Origin: Nitrospira sp. ND1
GTDB taxonomy: Bacteria; Nitrospirota; Nitrospiria; Nitrospirales; Nitrospiraceae
DNA length: 64,000 nt
Assembly: GCF_900170025.1 (NCBI RefSeq)
Contig: NZ_FWEX01000006.1
Span: 348,668 to 412,667 of the forward strand
Direction of reading: 5' to 3'
Below are positions 16,742 through 24,965 of this stretch, piece by piece. The position numbers were made by a program, and so were the translations under genes. Each line of letters starts with the position of its first letter. Within the stretch, counting starts at the first letter, position 1. The notes beneath the pieces are model-generated. The model saw only the letters and a program-made list of their open reading frames with translations. It ran no database searches and was not told where the DNA came from.

Positions 16742-18097
16742 GGTGTGATCACCTCCAGATTTAAGTCGAACAAAATAGGCTTTGATAAGCCCCATGCAGG
16801 CGTGGTTGAACGGAGGCTGGTCTTTATCGACCAGATTGGAACGGAACCTCGCTAGCGCCTGCACCATTAACGGTTGCGGGATGGGTAGACGCTGCACTGC
16901 CACCTTCCATAGCGTAGCGCTGGTAGGCGCGGGCAAGTCCTTCAGTTCGCGCACCAATGCTCCACACACTGCCATGAACTTGGGATCATGAGCTTGCCCT
17001 TTGCCGTCGCGGGCGACAATGGCGAGATCGGCAAACCATGCTTCGACATTACGCACCAAATCCTCGAAAGGTCCTTCCATCCAGTCGCGCACCATCACTC
17101 GCCCTGATGCACCCGAGAGCACCAGTGCGTAGTAATGGTTGTTGCCCAAATCAACGCGTTCGCCTTTGCGGATGGATTCAAGCAGACGACGCGCAGCCCC
17201 CAGTGCAGCCGCCTCCGTCTGTTCCTTCGACTCGAAACCGCTCACCCATTCCAGAGGATCGTCTTGTGGGACAACCTGTTCCTTGAACCAGTGAACGACC
17301 AACGCGTTGGCGAGCTTGCGGGAGTGGCTGCGAATCAAGTCGTTGAGGCCATCCACATATTTCTGAGCAGCTTCGGCGCTCATGGCGGCGTTGGCCGATT
17401 GATCTAAACCGAAAGAACCAAACGCAGCTTTATCGAAACCCACCATCACATCGCCCATGCTCAAGCCACCAACGCCAGATAGCCCTGTAATCTTAGGATG
17501 GGTTGGCAAAGCTTGAGTTGCATTACCCGTGAGGAAACAGACCATGTCGCCCTCGTCAGAAGACCTAGAATTTGGCTGGCCTTCTTCCATATCCTTCTTT
17601 CGCCATTCGCGCCACCAAGCCTGAACAGTTTTTTCCTCACGCGGATCGACACCATCCACCCGCCAGCCCAGCCAATCGGCAGGCTTGGCTTTGTGCTGAG
17701 TCAGAGCTTCACGAAGTTTCGCGAGCAGACCATCATCTTCCAACGCACTTACAACCGGAATGAGCGTGGGAATCGAGCCTGAAGCCTTGCGGAGCAGATC
17801 AACAAAGAATCGGTGTTTGTTCTTGGTGTTGACAATCTTTTCGGCCTCTTCATTGCTCTTGAACAGAAGCGCCACCGTTTGCACCGTTTCCACGAGAAAA
17901 TGGGATTTACCGCCCGCATTTGTGCCTGGCATTTCCGTGCAACGAGGTTGCATCACCCCACGTTTGCCATCGCCCAGCGGCAACACATTCAGAAACCGTC
18001 CGTCAGCGGCCAGTTCGACGCACCAGCGCACTTCACGGGTCCTGAAGCCGGGTTCAGAATCAAGCCTGTTTCCATAATTCATCAGTGCTTGCAGCAT
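16367..18097 (-). CDS. cas8c: Cascade large subunit Cas8c (Csd1)
   Basis: This encodes 576 residues, a standard length for Csd1. Recognisable segments are [12 protein letters not shown] near the start, [25 protein letters not shown] in the middle and the helical C-terminus. It recognises the PAM and helps recruit Cas3. GGGGAGG lies 8 nt before the ATG, 2 bp after cas5c. Its last 124 codons can be translated separately as Cas11c (see that entry). Confidence 0.96.
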   Translation of the reverse strand: MLQALMNYGNRLDSEPGFRTREVRWCVELAADGRFLNVLPLGDGKRGVMQPRCTEMPGTNAGGKSHFLVETVQTVALLFKSNEEAEKIVNTKNKHRFFVDLLRKASGSIPTLIPVVSALEDDGLLAKLREALTQHKAKPADWLGWRVDGVDPREEKTVQAWWREWRKKDMEEGQPNSRSSDEGDMVCFLTGNATQALPTHPKITGLSGVGGLSMGDVMVGFDKAAFGSFGLDQSANAAMSAEAAQKYVDGLNDLIRSHSRKLANALVVHWFKEQVVPQDDPLEWVSGFESKEQTEAAALGAARRLLESIRKGERVDLGNNHYYALVLSGASGRVMVRDWMEGPFEDLVRNVEAWFADLAIVARDGKGQAHDPKFMAVCGALVRELKDLPAPTSATLWKVAVQRLPIPQPLMVQALARFRSNLVDKDQPPFNHACMGLIKAYFVRLKSGGDHTMTAYLNPNHPEPAYHCGRLLAVFSNLQRAALGDVGAGVVQRYYAAASQTPGLILGRLTSNARNHLGKLEGGLAWWYENQIADVMGHLGDGAPRILDLNGQGLFALGYYQQLAALRSSKKTNETV

Positions 18098-18099
18098 GG

Positions 18100-18870
18100 C
18101 TATTGCCTCCCCGGCTTTTTCACCACCGAGCTGTCGAACGGCGGAACTTCCAGTACGCCGTTGCGGATGTGGGCATCAAACAGAGTGATGAACGGTTTGT
18201 CGGTATCCTTAACCGTGTCCTTTCGCAGGTCAAACACGTCGTAGAGCATAAAACCCAGATGCTGATCCATGGCAGCGCGTGACTGGCTTTTGGCATCTGA
18301 CGATTCCACATACTCAAAGAACGCGGGGAATTCTCGACAGCCGAAATAGGGTTGCTGAAAGCATTTGCCCTGCTTAGCGCGACGCTCGAAACAGGCGTTG
18401 AACTTGCCGTAGTCGTGACTGAAGACTGGCTTGGGAACGATCTTCGCCGTGAGTCGGTAACGCACGTTCTTGAGCGCCATAGTTTGACGCTGTGTACGGC
18501 CCTTCTGATCGGTACCAAGCTCATCCTTGCCGCCGTCCGCCCAGATGGGTTCGGGTTGCTCGCGCCCTTCCATCCACGCCTTGAGCGTACGATCCGCAGG
18601 CACTTTGTCCTTTACTTCGTTCCGCCGCAAGGCAATGTAGCGCGGCAGTTCCAGCACCTCGATACGAATTAGCTGCCAGTGGAAATAGGGACGCATAATG
18701 CTTTCCCTGCCTTGCCGTTCCCGTAGTCCATCCCAGTAGATGGCGTCGAAGATGCCACGTGCCGCAGAAGGCGTGATGACCGGGTAGGAGAAACGCTCGA
18801 CCTTCATTTCTGGCCGCGTAAAGCAGGCGAAGTCGCCCCAGACTTCCAATGTGTGTGTGCCGTTAGCCAT
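18100..18870 (-). CDS. cas5: Cas5c (Cas5d), crRNA-processing subunit
   Basis: This encodes 256 residues. The N-terminal RRM-type start LEVWGDFACFTRPEMKVERFSYPVITPSAARGIFDAIYW is the I-C Cas5 signature; Tyr 45 corresponds in position to the catalytic Tyr of Bacillus halodurans Cas5d. The later RTQRQTMALKNVRYRL block aligns with the region that carries the catalytic Lys/His there, though I cannot assign those residues with certainty. It cuts the repeat below the hairpin and caps the crRNA 5' handle. The ribosome site is AGGAGGAGAC. Confidence 0.95.
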   Translation of the reverse strand: MANGTHTLEVWGDFACFTRPEMKVERFSYPVITPSAARGIFDAIYWDGLRERQGRESIMRPYFHWQLIRIEVLELPRYIALRRNEVKDKVPADRTLKAWMEGREQPEPIWADGGKDELGTDQKGRTQRQTMALKNVRYRLTAKIVPKPVFSHDYGKFNACFERRAKQGKCFQQPYFGCREFPAFFEYVESSDAKSQSRAAMDQHLGFMLYDVFDLRKDTVKDTDKPFITLFDAHIRNGVLEVPPFDSSVVKKPGRQ

Positions 18871-18878
18871 GTCTCCTC

Positions 18879-21191
18879 CTATGCAATGAACACCTGTTCG
18901 CCTTTGGGTGGATTCAACCCGATGGTATCGTCGTAAAAATCTCCTTCAAGAATGAACCACTCGTCGGAGACGCCACCGCGCCGCAACTTCGCCGGAATTG
19001 CCCAGGCGGGTGAGCCGTCATTGGTGCGATAGACACTGACGGCAAGCCCTTGGGCGCGGCGCATCCAGTTGGCGCTGATGCCTTGTCGATCGGCTTCCCT
19101 TCGCAATTCCAGGAATTCGTCGTGTCGGCTCACCCATGGCACCAGCACTTGAATGGCATCCTGAACAATGAGGCGGTATACCTTGGCAATCTCCACAAAA
19201 TCGAGCTCCTGAATCGCTCTTGTAAGATCAGCATTCTGACTGGCTGGATCGTTCAGATTGTAGAGCCGGTGATAATAGGCCCGGAAGACTTCGGGGTCGT
19301 TGATATCCAGATTATTGTCGTGCAGCTTGAGCAAGGCTTGTGTGACTTGAGTCGCCTGATAGTAGTTATGCGTGGGAAACCGTTTTCTCCATCCAGCCTC
19401 CTCATCCGGTTCAAAGACCACAACCTCGCCAAGACGGCCCTGCTCATTGAGCCTGCCTTCCCGGTTACAGCGTCCTGCCGCTTGTGCAATAGAATCTAAT
19501 GGCGCCATAGCACGGAAGACGGTGGGGAAATCCACGTCCACTCCTGCTTCAACACATTGGGTGGAAACAAGGCGGCAGGGAAGTCCGGCTGCAAGTTGAT
19601 CCCTGACCTTATCCATCACCACCCGTCGGTGTTCAGCACACAAGTTGGTTGAGAGATGGAACTCGCTTTCCGTCCCGTCCATCTCATTGAGCAGAGCGAG
19701 TGCGTGGCGTTTAAGGTTAACCACCACCAATGCCTGATCCACGTCTCGCAATTCAGCCGCGAGTTGAGTCCAAGTGCGCTTCTCACCAATTTCCGGCCAG
19801 CGCACGGCGACACGTTTCAGTGCCGCGAATAGTGCTGGGTGTTCCGGTACGGCCTCGATCGGTTGCCAGCCTTGCACGGCGTGCTTTCTTACGGCCTCGT
19901 TCAGAGTATCGAACGCGGGTTGTGTCGCGGTGGCAAAAACTACGGTGGAGCGATAGGCCGCCGACAGGTGAGACAGCGCCGCCAAGGTAGGTACCGCCAA
20001 GTGCTGAGGCAGACTCTGCGCCTCGTCGAACAGGATGACCGAGTTCATTAGGTTATGCAGCTTGCGACAACTGGACGGGCGGTTGGAGAAAAGCGACTCC
20101 AACAACTGCACGTTGGTGGTCAACACGATTGGCGCATCCCAATTTTCCGCGAGCAAACGGCGCTGACGTTCGCTCGCTCCTTCGGCATCCTGCTGCTCCG
20201 CTTCTACCCCCAACCCAGCCAGACTATGGTGTTCCAATACGAAATTATCCTCGGATGCCTTGAATACCGCTCGATAGATACGCGCCGTCTGCTCAATGAC
20301 AGTCAAGAAAGGGACAGCCAGAACGATCCTCTTCAGTCCATGCTTCTTCGCGTGTTCCAGCGCGAACTTGAGCATCGCCAGCGTCTTGCCTGAACCGGTC
20401 GGCGCGGTCAACGTGAACACGCCACGCTCCGCCAGGCCTGCATGCATTACTGCACCCCACAAGTTTTCCCGTGCCTTCCGCACCGCAATCTGTGCTTCAG
20501 TGACGGCGTGCAACGAGGCCATGTGAGCATCAAGCGCGGCAATTGCTGCACTGGGATCCAGCCTTGGGCCTTCAGGGCGTGGATGCTTCTCCTGTGCGTC
20601 ACCATCGAAGTGCGACTCGGTGTCGAGAAAGTCCGCATCCACCAGACACGAAAAGAGCAGCCGCACATCAAGCATGGCGGAGACGGCTTGCGCCCACGAG
20701 TTAAGAACAAAACTAGATGGTGCGCTGAATTCAATTCCATCCCTGGCGGCAAGAGACTCCAGGCGTTCCAGGTCGGGTTCACTGAGGGCTAACCCTGGTA
20801 AAACAGCGGCAGAGAGATTGCCTGGCAGTAACCGCCTTAAGGAATCTTTACTCCCGCGCTGCAAGCCAATGTGATGACCTTCGATAGCTAACGCAGCGGC
20901 AACTGCACGGTGCCTCAGAGCCAACGATGCACCCTGTGACCAATGGTCCAACCCCTTATCTTTGCCGTGCAACCGTGCCTGAAAGCGTTCGCCATATTTC
21001 CCAAGATCGTGCAATAAACCAGCGAGTGCCGCTTCTTCAGCACCGCTCTGTCCTTGCAGGAATTCTTTTGCGATCTTCGAGACGCTGGTGAGATGCTCCG
21101 CTAACTTATGCCATTTCCCATATCCGTTCGCGCTGTGTGCGAAGTACTGGCGTGGTTGGGACTCAGCGTCTGTGTGATAATCAAGCTTCAT
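18879..21191 (-). CDS. cas3: CRISPR helicase-nuclease Cas3
   Basis: This encodes 770 residues. The N-terminal HD nuclease has FAHSANGYGKWHKLAEHL and AALAGLLHDLGKYGERFQ. The helicase has Walker A APTGSGKTLAML near residue 262, the DEAQ box (VILFDEAQSLPQ) near 390, motif III FATATQP, and C-terminal motifs including VSTQCVEAGVDVDFP and QAAGRCNREGR. It degrades target DNA after Cascade binding. The ATG has no ribosome site of its own; a 17-codon ORF with a strong one overlaps it (see 21181-21234). It is the first cas gene and lies 8 bp from cas5c. Confidence 0.97.
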   Translation of the reverse strand: MKLDYHTDAESQPRQYFAHSANGYGKWHKLAEHLTSVSKIAKEFLQGQSGAEEAALAGLLHDLGKYGERFQARLHGKDKGLDHWSQGASLALRHRAVAAALAIEGHHIGLQRGSKDSLRRLLPGNLSAAVLPGLALSEPDLERLESLAARDGIEFSAPSSFVLNSWAQAVSAMLDVRLLFSCLVDADFLDTESHFDGDAQEKHPRPEGPRLDPSAAIAALDAHMASLHAVTEAQIAVRKARENLWGAVMHAGLAERGVFTLTAPTGSGKTLAMLKFALEHAKKHGLKRIVLAVPFLTVIEQTARIYRAVFKASEDNFVLEHHSLAGLGVEAEQQDAEGASERQRRLLAENWDAPIVLTTNVQLLESLFSNRPSSCRKLHNLMNSVILFDEAQSLPQHLAVPTLAALSHLSAAYRSTVVFATATQPAFDTLNEAVRKHAVQGWQPIEAVPEHPALFAALKRVAVRWPEIGEKRTWTQLAAELRDVDQALVVVNLKRHALALLNEMDGTESEFHLSTNLCAEHRRVVMDKVRDQLAAGLPCRLVSTQCVEAGVDVDFPTVFRAMAPLDSIAQAAGRCNREGRLNEQGRLGEVVVFEPDEEAGWRKRFPTHNYYQATQVTQALLKLHDNNLDINDPEVFRAYYHRLYNLNDPASQNADLTRAIQELDFVEIAKVYRLIVQDAIQVLVPWVSRHDEFLELRREADRQGISANWMRRAQGLAVSVYRTNDGSPAWAIPAKLRRGGVSDEWFILEGDFYDDTIGLNPPKGEQVFIA

Positions 21192-21234
21192 TGATATATT
21201 GTTGCGCTATCCGCGCCTGTTCATTCCGGTCCAT
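21181..21234 (-). CDS. 17-codon leader ORF overlapping the cas3 start
   Basis: ATG at 21234 follows GGAGG with 5-nt spacing and runs MDRNEQARIAQQYINEA to a TGA at 21181-21183. The cas3 ATG (21191) lies inside it in another frame, and cas3 has only an A/T-rich stretch in front. Translation of the mini-ORF would bring ribosomes to the cas3 start, so coupling or control of the first cas gene is likely. It could also be a chance reading frame, but the ribosome site has no other obvious use. Confidence 0.55.
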   Translation of the reverse strand: MDRNEQARIAQQYINEA

Positions 21235-21616
21235 GTTGTCCTCCGAATGCCGCGCACTGTACCAAGAATCGACAACGCCGTCCCGCGAGAAATACGCCGT
21301 TTCGAACCAGGTAAATGCCTAGGGCACTTCATCTCGTGGAGCGTCTCTCGTCTTGAAGACACATGCTCAATTGACCATTCCCGGGAGACCCGAACGATGC
21401 GGCACAAGAAACGTGGCCTGGCTTCTCCGCTCTTGCTATCGGCCATATGCCATACGCCATGTGCTCTGCGCATTCGCCCGACCCTACCACCGTGGTGTGA
21501 CATCCGGGGTCACAGTTTGTGGCGACATCGTTTTTTTCTTACGACACGACTTTCCCATCCCCGACGCGGTTGAAATACCACCATTCGCCCCTTGCTCTCC
21601 GTTGACAGATTTCGCC
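21235..21616. other. Intergenic stretch upstream of cas3
   Basis: These 382 bp lie between the cas operon and the repeat element. No reading frame with a ribosome site is visible on either strand. The cas promoter should lie here on the minus strand, but I see no convincing -35/-10 pair. TTGACA at 21602-21607, with ATATTC 18 bp on, could be a plus-strand promoter reading toward the caspase gene. Confidence 0.5.
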
Positions 21617-21809
21617 GTAACCCGCATATTCATGACGGTTCGTCACGAAATCGCTGAGGCGCGTCGCGAGACCGGCGCGCGGAGTCCGGAGGCCCCGACG
21701 CGTACTCGTGCAGTACGTGGAGGGTCCGAGGGGCGAGCCCGCCGGCCGAAGGCGTGTCGCAGCAGCGGATCGGCGGTTACAGTAGAAGCGCTCATGAATG
21801 ATGTGGGTT
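21617..21809. repeat. CTAG-family repeat (family 1, long type), diverged copy
   Basis: The left end is CCCGCATATTCATGACGG; the right end is the complement of CAACCCACATCATTCATGA. The internal blocks TTCGTCACGAAA, GCGAGACCGGCGCGCG, GAGGGGCGAGCCCGCC and GTCGCAGCAGCGG match, in order, the copies at 2181 and 30056. The boundary CTAG has been lost at both ends, so this copy is older. It lies between the cas operon and the caspase gene. Confidence 0.7.
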
Positions 21810-21885
21810 GTGGATTACCGTACCGCCATATTTTTCACTTCGTCCTATTCATTCTGACCGCTTCCCGCCGACCAAGGAGGTACGT

Positions 21886-22797
21886 ATGGTAAAGACCACG
21901 TCGTCATCCAGCAGCAAACCGAAGGGACTGTCCCTGCACATCGGCCTGAACGCCGTGAGCCCCGCCGCATACGGTGGCTGGAGCGGCGACCTGGCGGCCT
22001 GTGAGTTCGATGCCAAGGATATGGCGGCGATCGCCGCCTCGCGCGGCATGAAATCCACCGTCCTGCTGACCAAAAAGGGAACACGCGCCAAGACACTGGC
22101 GGCCATGCGCAAGGCCGCCAAGGCACTGCGGAAAGGCGATTTCTTTTTTCTGACCTATTCAGGCCACGGCGGACAGGTCCCCGACGTCACGGGTGAAGAA
22201 GCGGACAAGCAGGACGAAACCTGGTGCCTGTATGACGGCCAGCTGATCGACGATGAGTTGTACTTCGAATTGAGCCGCTTCGCGGCGGGCGTGCGCATTC
22301 TGGTGTTCTCCGACAGCTGCCATAGCGGCACCGTCACCCGCAACCGGCCGCCCCAGGTCGATCCTGCCGCACCGGTCAGGCGCTCGAGAATGATGCCGAT
22401 CTCCGTCGGCCTCCGCACCTATCGCGAGCACCAGCAGTTCTACGACAGCTTGCAGAAGAACGTCGCGAAAGCGGCCGGCAAGGTCTCTGCGGCAGACCCG
22501 GATAGCGTGCTCGCCCAATTGGCCGTGAGCCCGCGTTTGACCGCGATCGCGAAAGATTTCAAAGCATCCGTCATCCTCATCTCGGGATGCCAGGATAACC
22601 AGACCTCCATGGACGGAGAGCAGAACGGAGCGTTCACCGAACAGTTGCTGAAGGTCTGGAACCATGGGAACTACAGCGGGAACTACGCCCAGTTCCACGC
22701 GGCCATCAGGGCGGAATTGCCGGCGAGCCAGACACCGAATCTCTTTACGCTCGGAGCGGCCGCCCGTTTTGTGCGCCAGCGCCCTTTCACGGTGTGA
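21886..22797 (+). CDS. Caspase-like cysteine protease (metacaspase/orthocaspase)
   Basis: This encodes 303 residues from the ATG at 21886, preceded by CAAGGAGGTACGT; a longer frame to 21808 runs into the repeat. A short Ser-rich N-terminus leads into a peptidase C14 p20 domain: [32 protein letters not shown], catalytic His 94 in YSGHGG and catalytic Cys 145 in SDSCHSGT. The C-terminal part has [27 protein letters not shown], the p10-like strand region. There is no signal peptide, so it is probably cytoplasmic. Substrates are unknown; family members cut after Arg/Lys. It is divergent from cas3 and followed 28 bp on by an exported protein gene. Confidence 0.92.
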   Translation: MVKTTSSSSSKPKGLSLHIGLNAVSPAAYGGWSGDLAACEFDAKDMAAIAASRGMKSTVLLTKKGTRAKTLAAMRKAAKALRKGDFFFLTYSGHGGQVPDVTGEEADKQDETWCLYDGQLIDDELYFELSRFAAGVRILVFSDSCHSGTVTRNRPPQVDPAAPVRRSRMMPISVGLRTYREHQQFYDSLQKNVAKAAGKVSAADPDSVLAQLAVSPRLTAIAKDFKASVILISGCQDNQTSMDGEQNGAFTEQLLKVWNHGNYSGNYAQFHAAIRAELPASQTPNLFTLGAAARFVRQRPFTV

Positions 22798-22825
22798 CGA
22801 CAACGACCGACAGGAGGGGAGGGTC

Positions 22826-23344
22826 ATGAAGATGAAGCGGCTTGTCTGCATGGGAGTGATGGTCATGGCGCTGGTCATGTCCGACACCATTGAAGCGGCA
22901 GACCTGACCGGCGCCTGGAAAGGTCTGCTCAGCAGTGCCGACGGCAGTCAGGCCGAAGTGCAAATCGACTTCAGTCCGCAGGGCTTTCCCCTCTACTCCT
23001 ACACCAACAACAAGGGGCTGACGCGGCAGGTGGAGTTGTCGCACGTCGGTCAAACGGTAGAATACGTTCCGCCGGGAGGCGGCGTACAACGGATGGTCGT
23101 GGAGCGTGTCGAGAAGGGGCAAGGGCGATTGTCGGTCGGGATCGTCGGCTCCTTCGAGCGGGCGAGTCAGGGCTATCTGGATCAGCGACAGGAAGCGGCG
23201 CTGTTCGAATATGCCCTCGTCCCCGGGGGCCTGAAGATGCGGGTCACCACCAGTTCGACATCCCACTTCGGCGACAAGGATCTGATGGTGGGAGGCGATC
23301 CGGACGCCGTTGTCGCGGAGGGGGTCCTGCAGAAGTTGCGTTGA
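22826..23344 (+). CDS. Hypothetical exported protein next to the caspase
   Basis: This encodes 172 residues from the ATG at 22826, which follows ACAGGAGGGGAGGGTC. A clear signal peptide (MKMKRLVCMGVMVMALVMSDTIEAA) ends near residue 25. The mature part starts DLTGAWKGLLSSADGSQAEVQIDF, the opening of many small beta-rich periplasmic proteins. About 125 more beta-pattern residues follow, with no cysteine. It is co-directional with the caspase, 28 bp apart, so probably one operon. The family is not recognised. Confidence 0.8.
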   Translation: MKMKRLVCMGVMVMALVMSDTIEAADLTGAWKGLLSSADGSQAEVQIDFSPQGFPLYSYTNNKGLTRQVELSHVGQTVEYVPPGGGVQRMVVERVEKGQGRLSVGIVGSFERASQGYLDQRQEAALFEYALVPGGLKMRVTTSSTSHFGDKDLMVGGDPDAVVAEGVLQKLR

Positions 23345-23393
23345 GGCGGAAAGCACGAGGGGTGCACCGGAGCAGAGTCAACCTGACTGCCTT

Positions 23394-23427
23394 ACCGGAA
23401 GGGCGCCGAATACCATGCCCTTCCGGT
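23394..23427. terminator. Perfect 11-bp hairpin between convergent genes
   Basis: ACCGGAAGGGC (23394-23404) and GCCCTTCCGGT (23417-23427) are exact inverted repeats with a 12-nt loop, sitting between the convergent genes ending at 23344 and 23483. There is no T tract, so termination would not be classical; it may act on both strands. Confidence 0.45.
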
Positions 23428-23482
23428 CACACAGGTGAGGGTCGCCATCGTCGGGCGGCGGTGACGCACGCACGAAATTGAA

Positions 23483-23581
23483 TCAGCGGCCCTTCTTCGC
23501 GCTTTTTTCCGCGCGTTTCTCCATCAGCGTCTTCGCCGGCTTCTTCTTGGTCGACTTTTTCTGCTGCATGCCCTTCGCCAT
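23483..23581 (-). CDS. 32-residue lysine-rich protein
   Basis: The ATG at 23581 follows GGGAGGTGACGT. The product starts MAKGMQQKKSTKKKPAKTLM and continues EKRAEKSAKKGR to a TGA. Fifteen of 32 residues are Lys or Arg. Similar tiny basic proteins (MAKG-start, KKPAKT core) are familiar in environmental proteobacteria but have no known role; nucleic-acid or ribosome association is a guess from charge. The strong ribosome site argues that it is real. Confidence 0.65.
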   Translation of the reverse strand: MAKGMQQKKSTKKKPAKTLMEKRAEKSAKKGR

Positions 23582-23608
23582 ACGTCACCTCCCGTGGTAA
23601 ATGAATAA

Positions 23609-23889
23609 GTAGCAGGATGCGAAAAAAATCCGCCAGCGGCGTTCACACACGCGACGCGCGTTATTCCCCGCGTCGTGAACCTCAGCAGCTCACCGTACGG
23701 CCACGGGACAAGAGCCTGTCTTGACAGGCTCGGGGTGGGCGGGTACGAATGAACGATTCGCCTCTTCGCTTGCGGCGGCCTTGCCGGACGGCCTTTTTGC
23801 GCATCCTGCGGGTTACTGCCATACCGACACGGCGCAGGAGTGGATCGTCTCGTATTGCGCAACAATCGAGTTTTTCCGCAGCCTGCTAG
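23609..23889. repeat. CTAG-bounded repeat (family 2)
   Basis: This is an approximately 280-bp element. The left end is TAGCAGGATGCGAAAAAAA and the right end is the complement of CTAGCAGGCTGCGGAAAAAC. It shares long blocks with the copy at 39654-39928 (ATCCGCCAGCGGCGTTC, GACGCGCGTTATTC, CGTCGTGAACCTCAG, CATCCTGCGGGTTA, ATACCGACACGGCGCA). It contains GCCTTGCCGGACGGCC, a local hairpin. No real gene; the frame at 23524-23865 is an artefact of the repeat. Confidence 0.85.
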
Positions 23890-23957
23890 TACCCTGTCGA
23901 TGTCGATGCTCCACGTTCATACACGCAATCCGGGCAAAATGGAATAGGTGCAATCCC

Positions 23958-24197
23958 ATGGCAGACCCATCTCACGTGTCTTTCTCCGACTCGCTCACCT
24001 TAGCGCGACGCACCGCCTTCTATGAGCGGCATAAACCCATCGCGGTGGTGATGATCCTCCTCGTCTTCCTCCTCCCGTTCTTCGGGGTCTTTGTGCGCGG
24101 GGTGATCGGCGCGGCGGCGGGCGTGATCGTTTCGGTCTTGTGTTATTACCTCACGCCTTACCTGGTGCTCAAACTTAACGGAGAGACAAACCGATAA
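23958..24197 (+). CDS. Small integral membrane protein
   Basis: This encodes 79 residues from the ATG at 23958; the longer frame upstream is repeat sequence. A polar, charged N-terminus (MADPSHVSFSDSLTLARRTAFYERHKP) precedes a hydrophobic hairpin: helix 1 IAVVMILLVFLLPFFGVFV, a short GVIGAAAGV turn, helix 2 IVSVLCYYLTPYLVL. Both termini are probably cytoplasmic. No family recognised; the ribosome site is weak. Confidence 0.6.
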   Translation: MADPSHVSFSDSLTLARRTAFYERHKPIAVVMILLVFLLPFFGVFVRGVIGAAAGVIVSVLCYYLTPYLVLKLNGETNR

Positions 24198-24317
24198 GCA
24201 CGCCCGGGCACAACGACCGGGACGGCTGCAGAAATTCTGTCTTTGCTGTTGCGATCAGCCAACCTGCCATACAATGCCTGCTGTACGTGAGCTGGTTCAC
24301 GACAGGAGGGATCTGGA

Positions 24318-24788
24318 ATGTTTCTGCCCGCGCGATTGTTCGGTTCGAAAAACCGTCGCACTCCCCTGCAACTGACTCCACGGCGGCTCACCGGGCAATC
24401 CGTGGACGAACAGATCCGGCGCCTGCAGTCGGCATGGGGCGATGTCCTCTCGCTGCCGATGTGTCTCGGCGCTCTGGCCCTCTATGAATGGTGGCGATGG
24501 TTGTTCTCCATCCCCTCGAATCCCCTGCTCCTCACCATCGTGGCCGCGGTCGCCATTCATGCCACCTGGCGGCGCCGCGCTGTGTATAAAGCCGAATTGA
24601 AACTGCTGCGCCTTGGTCGCGGCGATGAACCGACCCTCGCGCAAGCCGCAGAGTTGCTGCGATTGACCGCCGCTCGCCTTCTGCAGCACATCGCGAACAT
24701 CCGTATCCCCTCAACGATCCTGTCCTCGGTGCGCCGTGCGCTCTCGCCGGCGAATGGACTCGCCAAACGTCTCGCCGCCCGCCTCTAG
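24318..24788 (+). CDS. Hypothetical membrane-associated protein
   Basis: This encodes 156 residues; ACAGGAGGGATCTGGA precedes the ATG. A basic N-terminus is followed by a polar helix (SVDEQIRRLQSAWGDVL) and two hydrophobic helices (about 48-62 and 66-82: LPMCLGALALYEWWRWLF, NPLLLTIVAAVAIHATW). A basic cytoplasmic tail with helical repeats follows (AELKLLRLGRGDEPTLAQAAELLRLTAARLLQHI). The TAG stop is the boundary CTAG of a repeat element, so the C-terminus may be altered. Not recognised. Confidence 0.7.
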   Translation: MFLPARLFGSKNRRTPLQLTPRRLTGQSVDEQIRRLQSAWGDVLSLPMCLGALALYEWWRWLFSIPSNPLLLTIVAAVAIHATWRRRAVYKAELKLLRLGRGDEPTLAQAAELLRLTAARLLQHIANIRIPSTILSSVRRALSPANGLAKRLAARL

Positions 24789-24875
24789 CCCGGATTATTC
24801 ATGAGTTCCGTCGCGAGGCGTTCGAGACGGAAGCCCGCCGAGGCTTTTCTCGTTCGGCCTCCTCGGAGGTACGTT
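24785..24875. repeat. Half copy of CTAG-bounded repeat (family 1)
   Basis: Starts CTAGCCCGGATTATTCATGA and continues CCGTCGCGAGGCGTT, GAAGCCCGCCG, the complement of the right half of the complete element at 26805-26985. The other half is missing. Its CTAG is the stop codon of the preceding gene. Confidence 0.8.
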
Positions 24876-24965
24876 TGACGTTTCACGCTTCACGCTCATC
24901 CTGCCCGGCAGGGGTCCGCCCCACCTTGCTTGACAGCCCGAAAGCCCATCCACGACAATGCCGCC

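Noticed and set aside
21353-21892. 179-codon plus-strand frame upstream of the caspase
   Set aside because: It crosses a repeat element and overlaps the caspase start; composition is unlike protein and there is no ribosome site.
23524-23865. 113-codon frame sharing GELLRFTTRGITRV with another at 39634-39840
   Set aside because: The similarity is due to the two copies of repeat family 2, not to a protein family.
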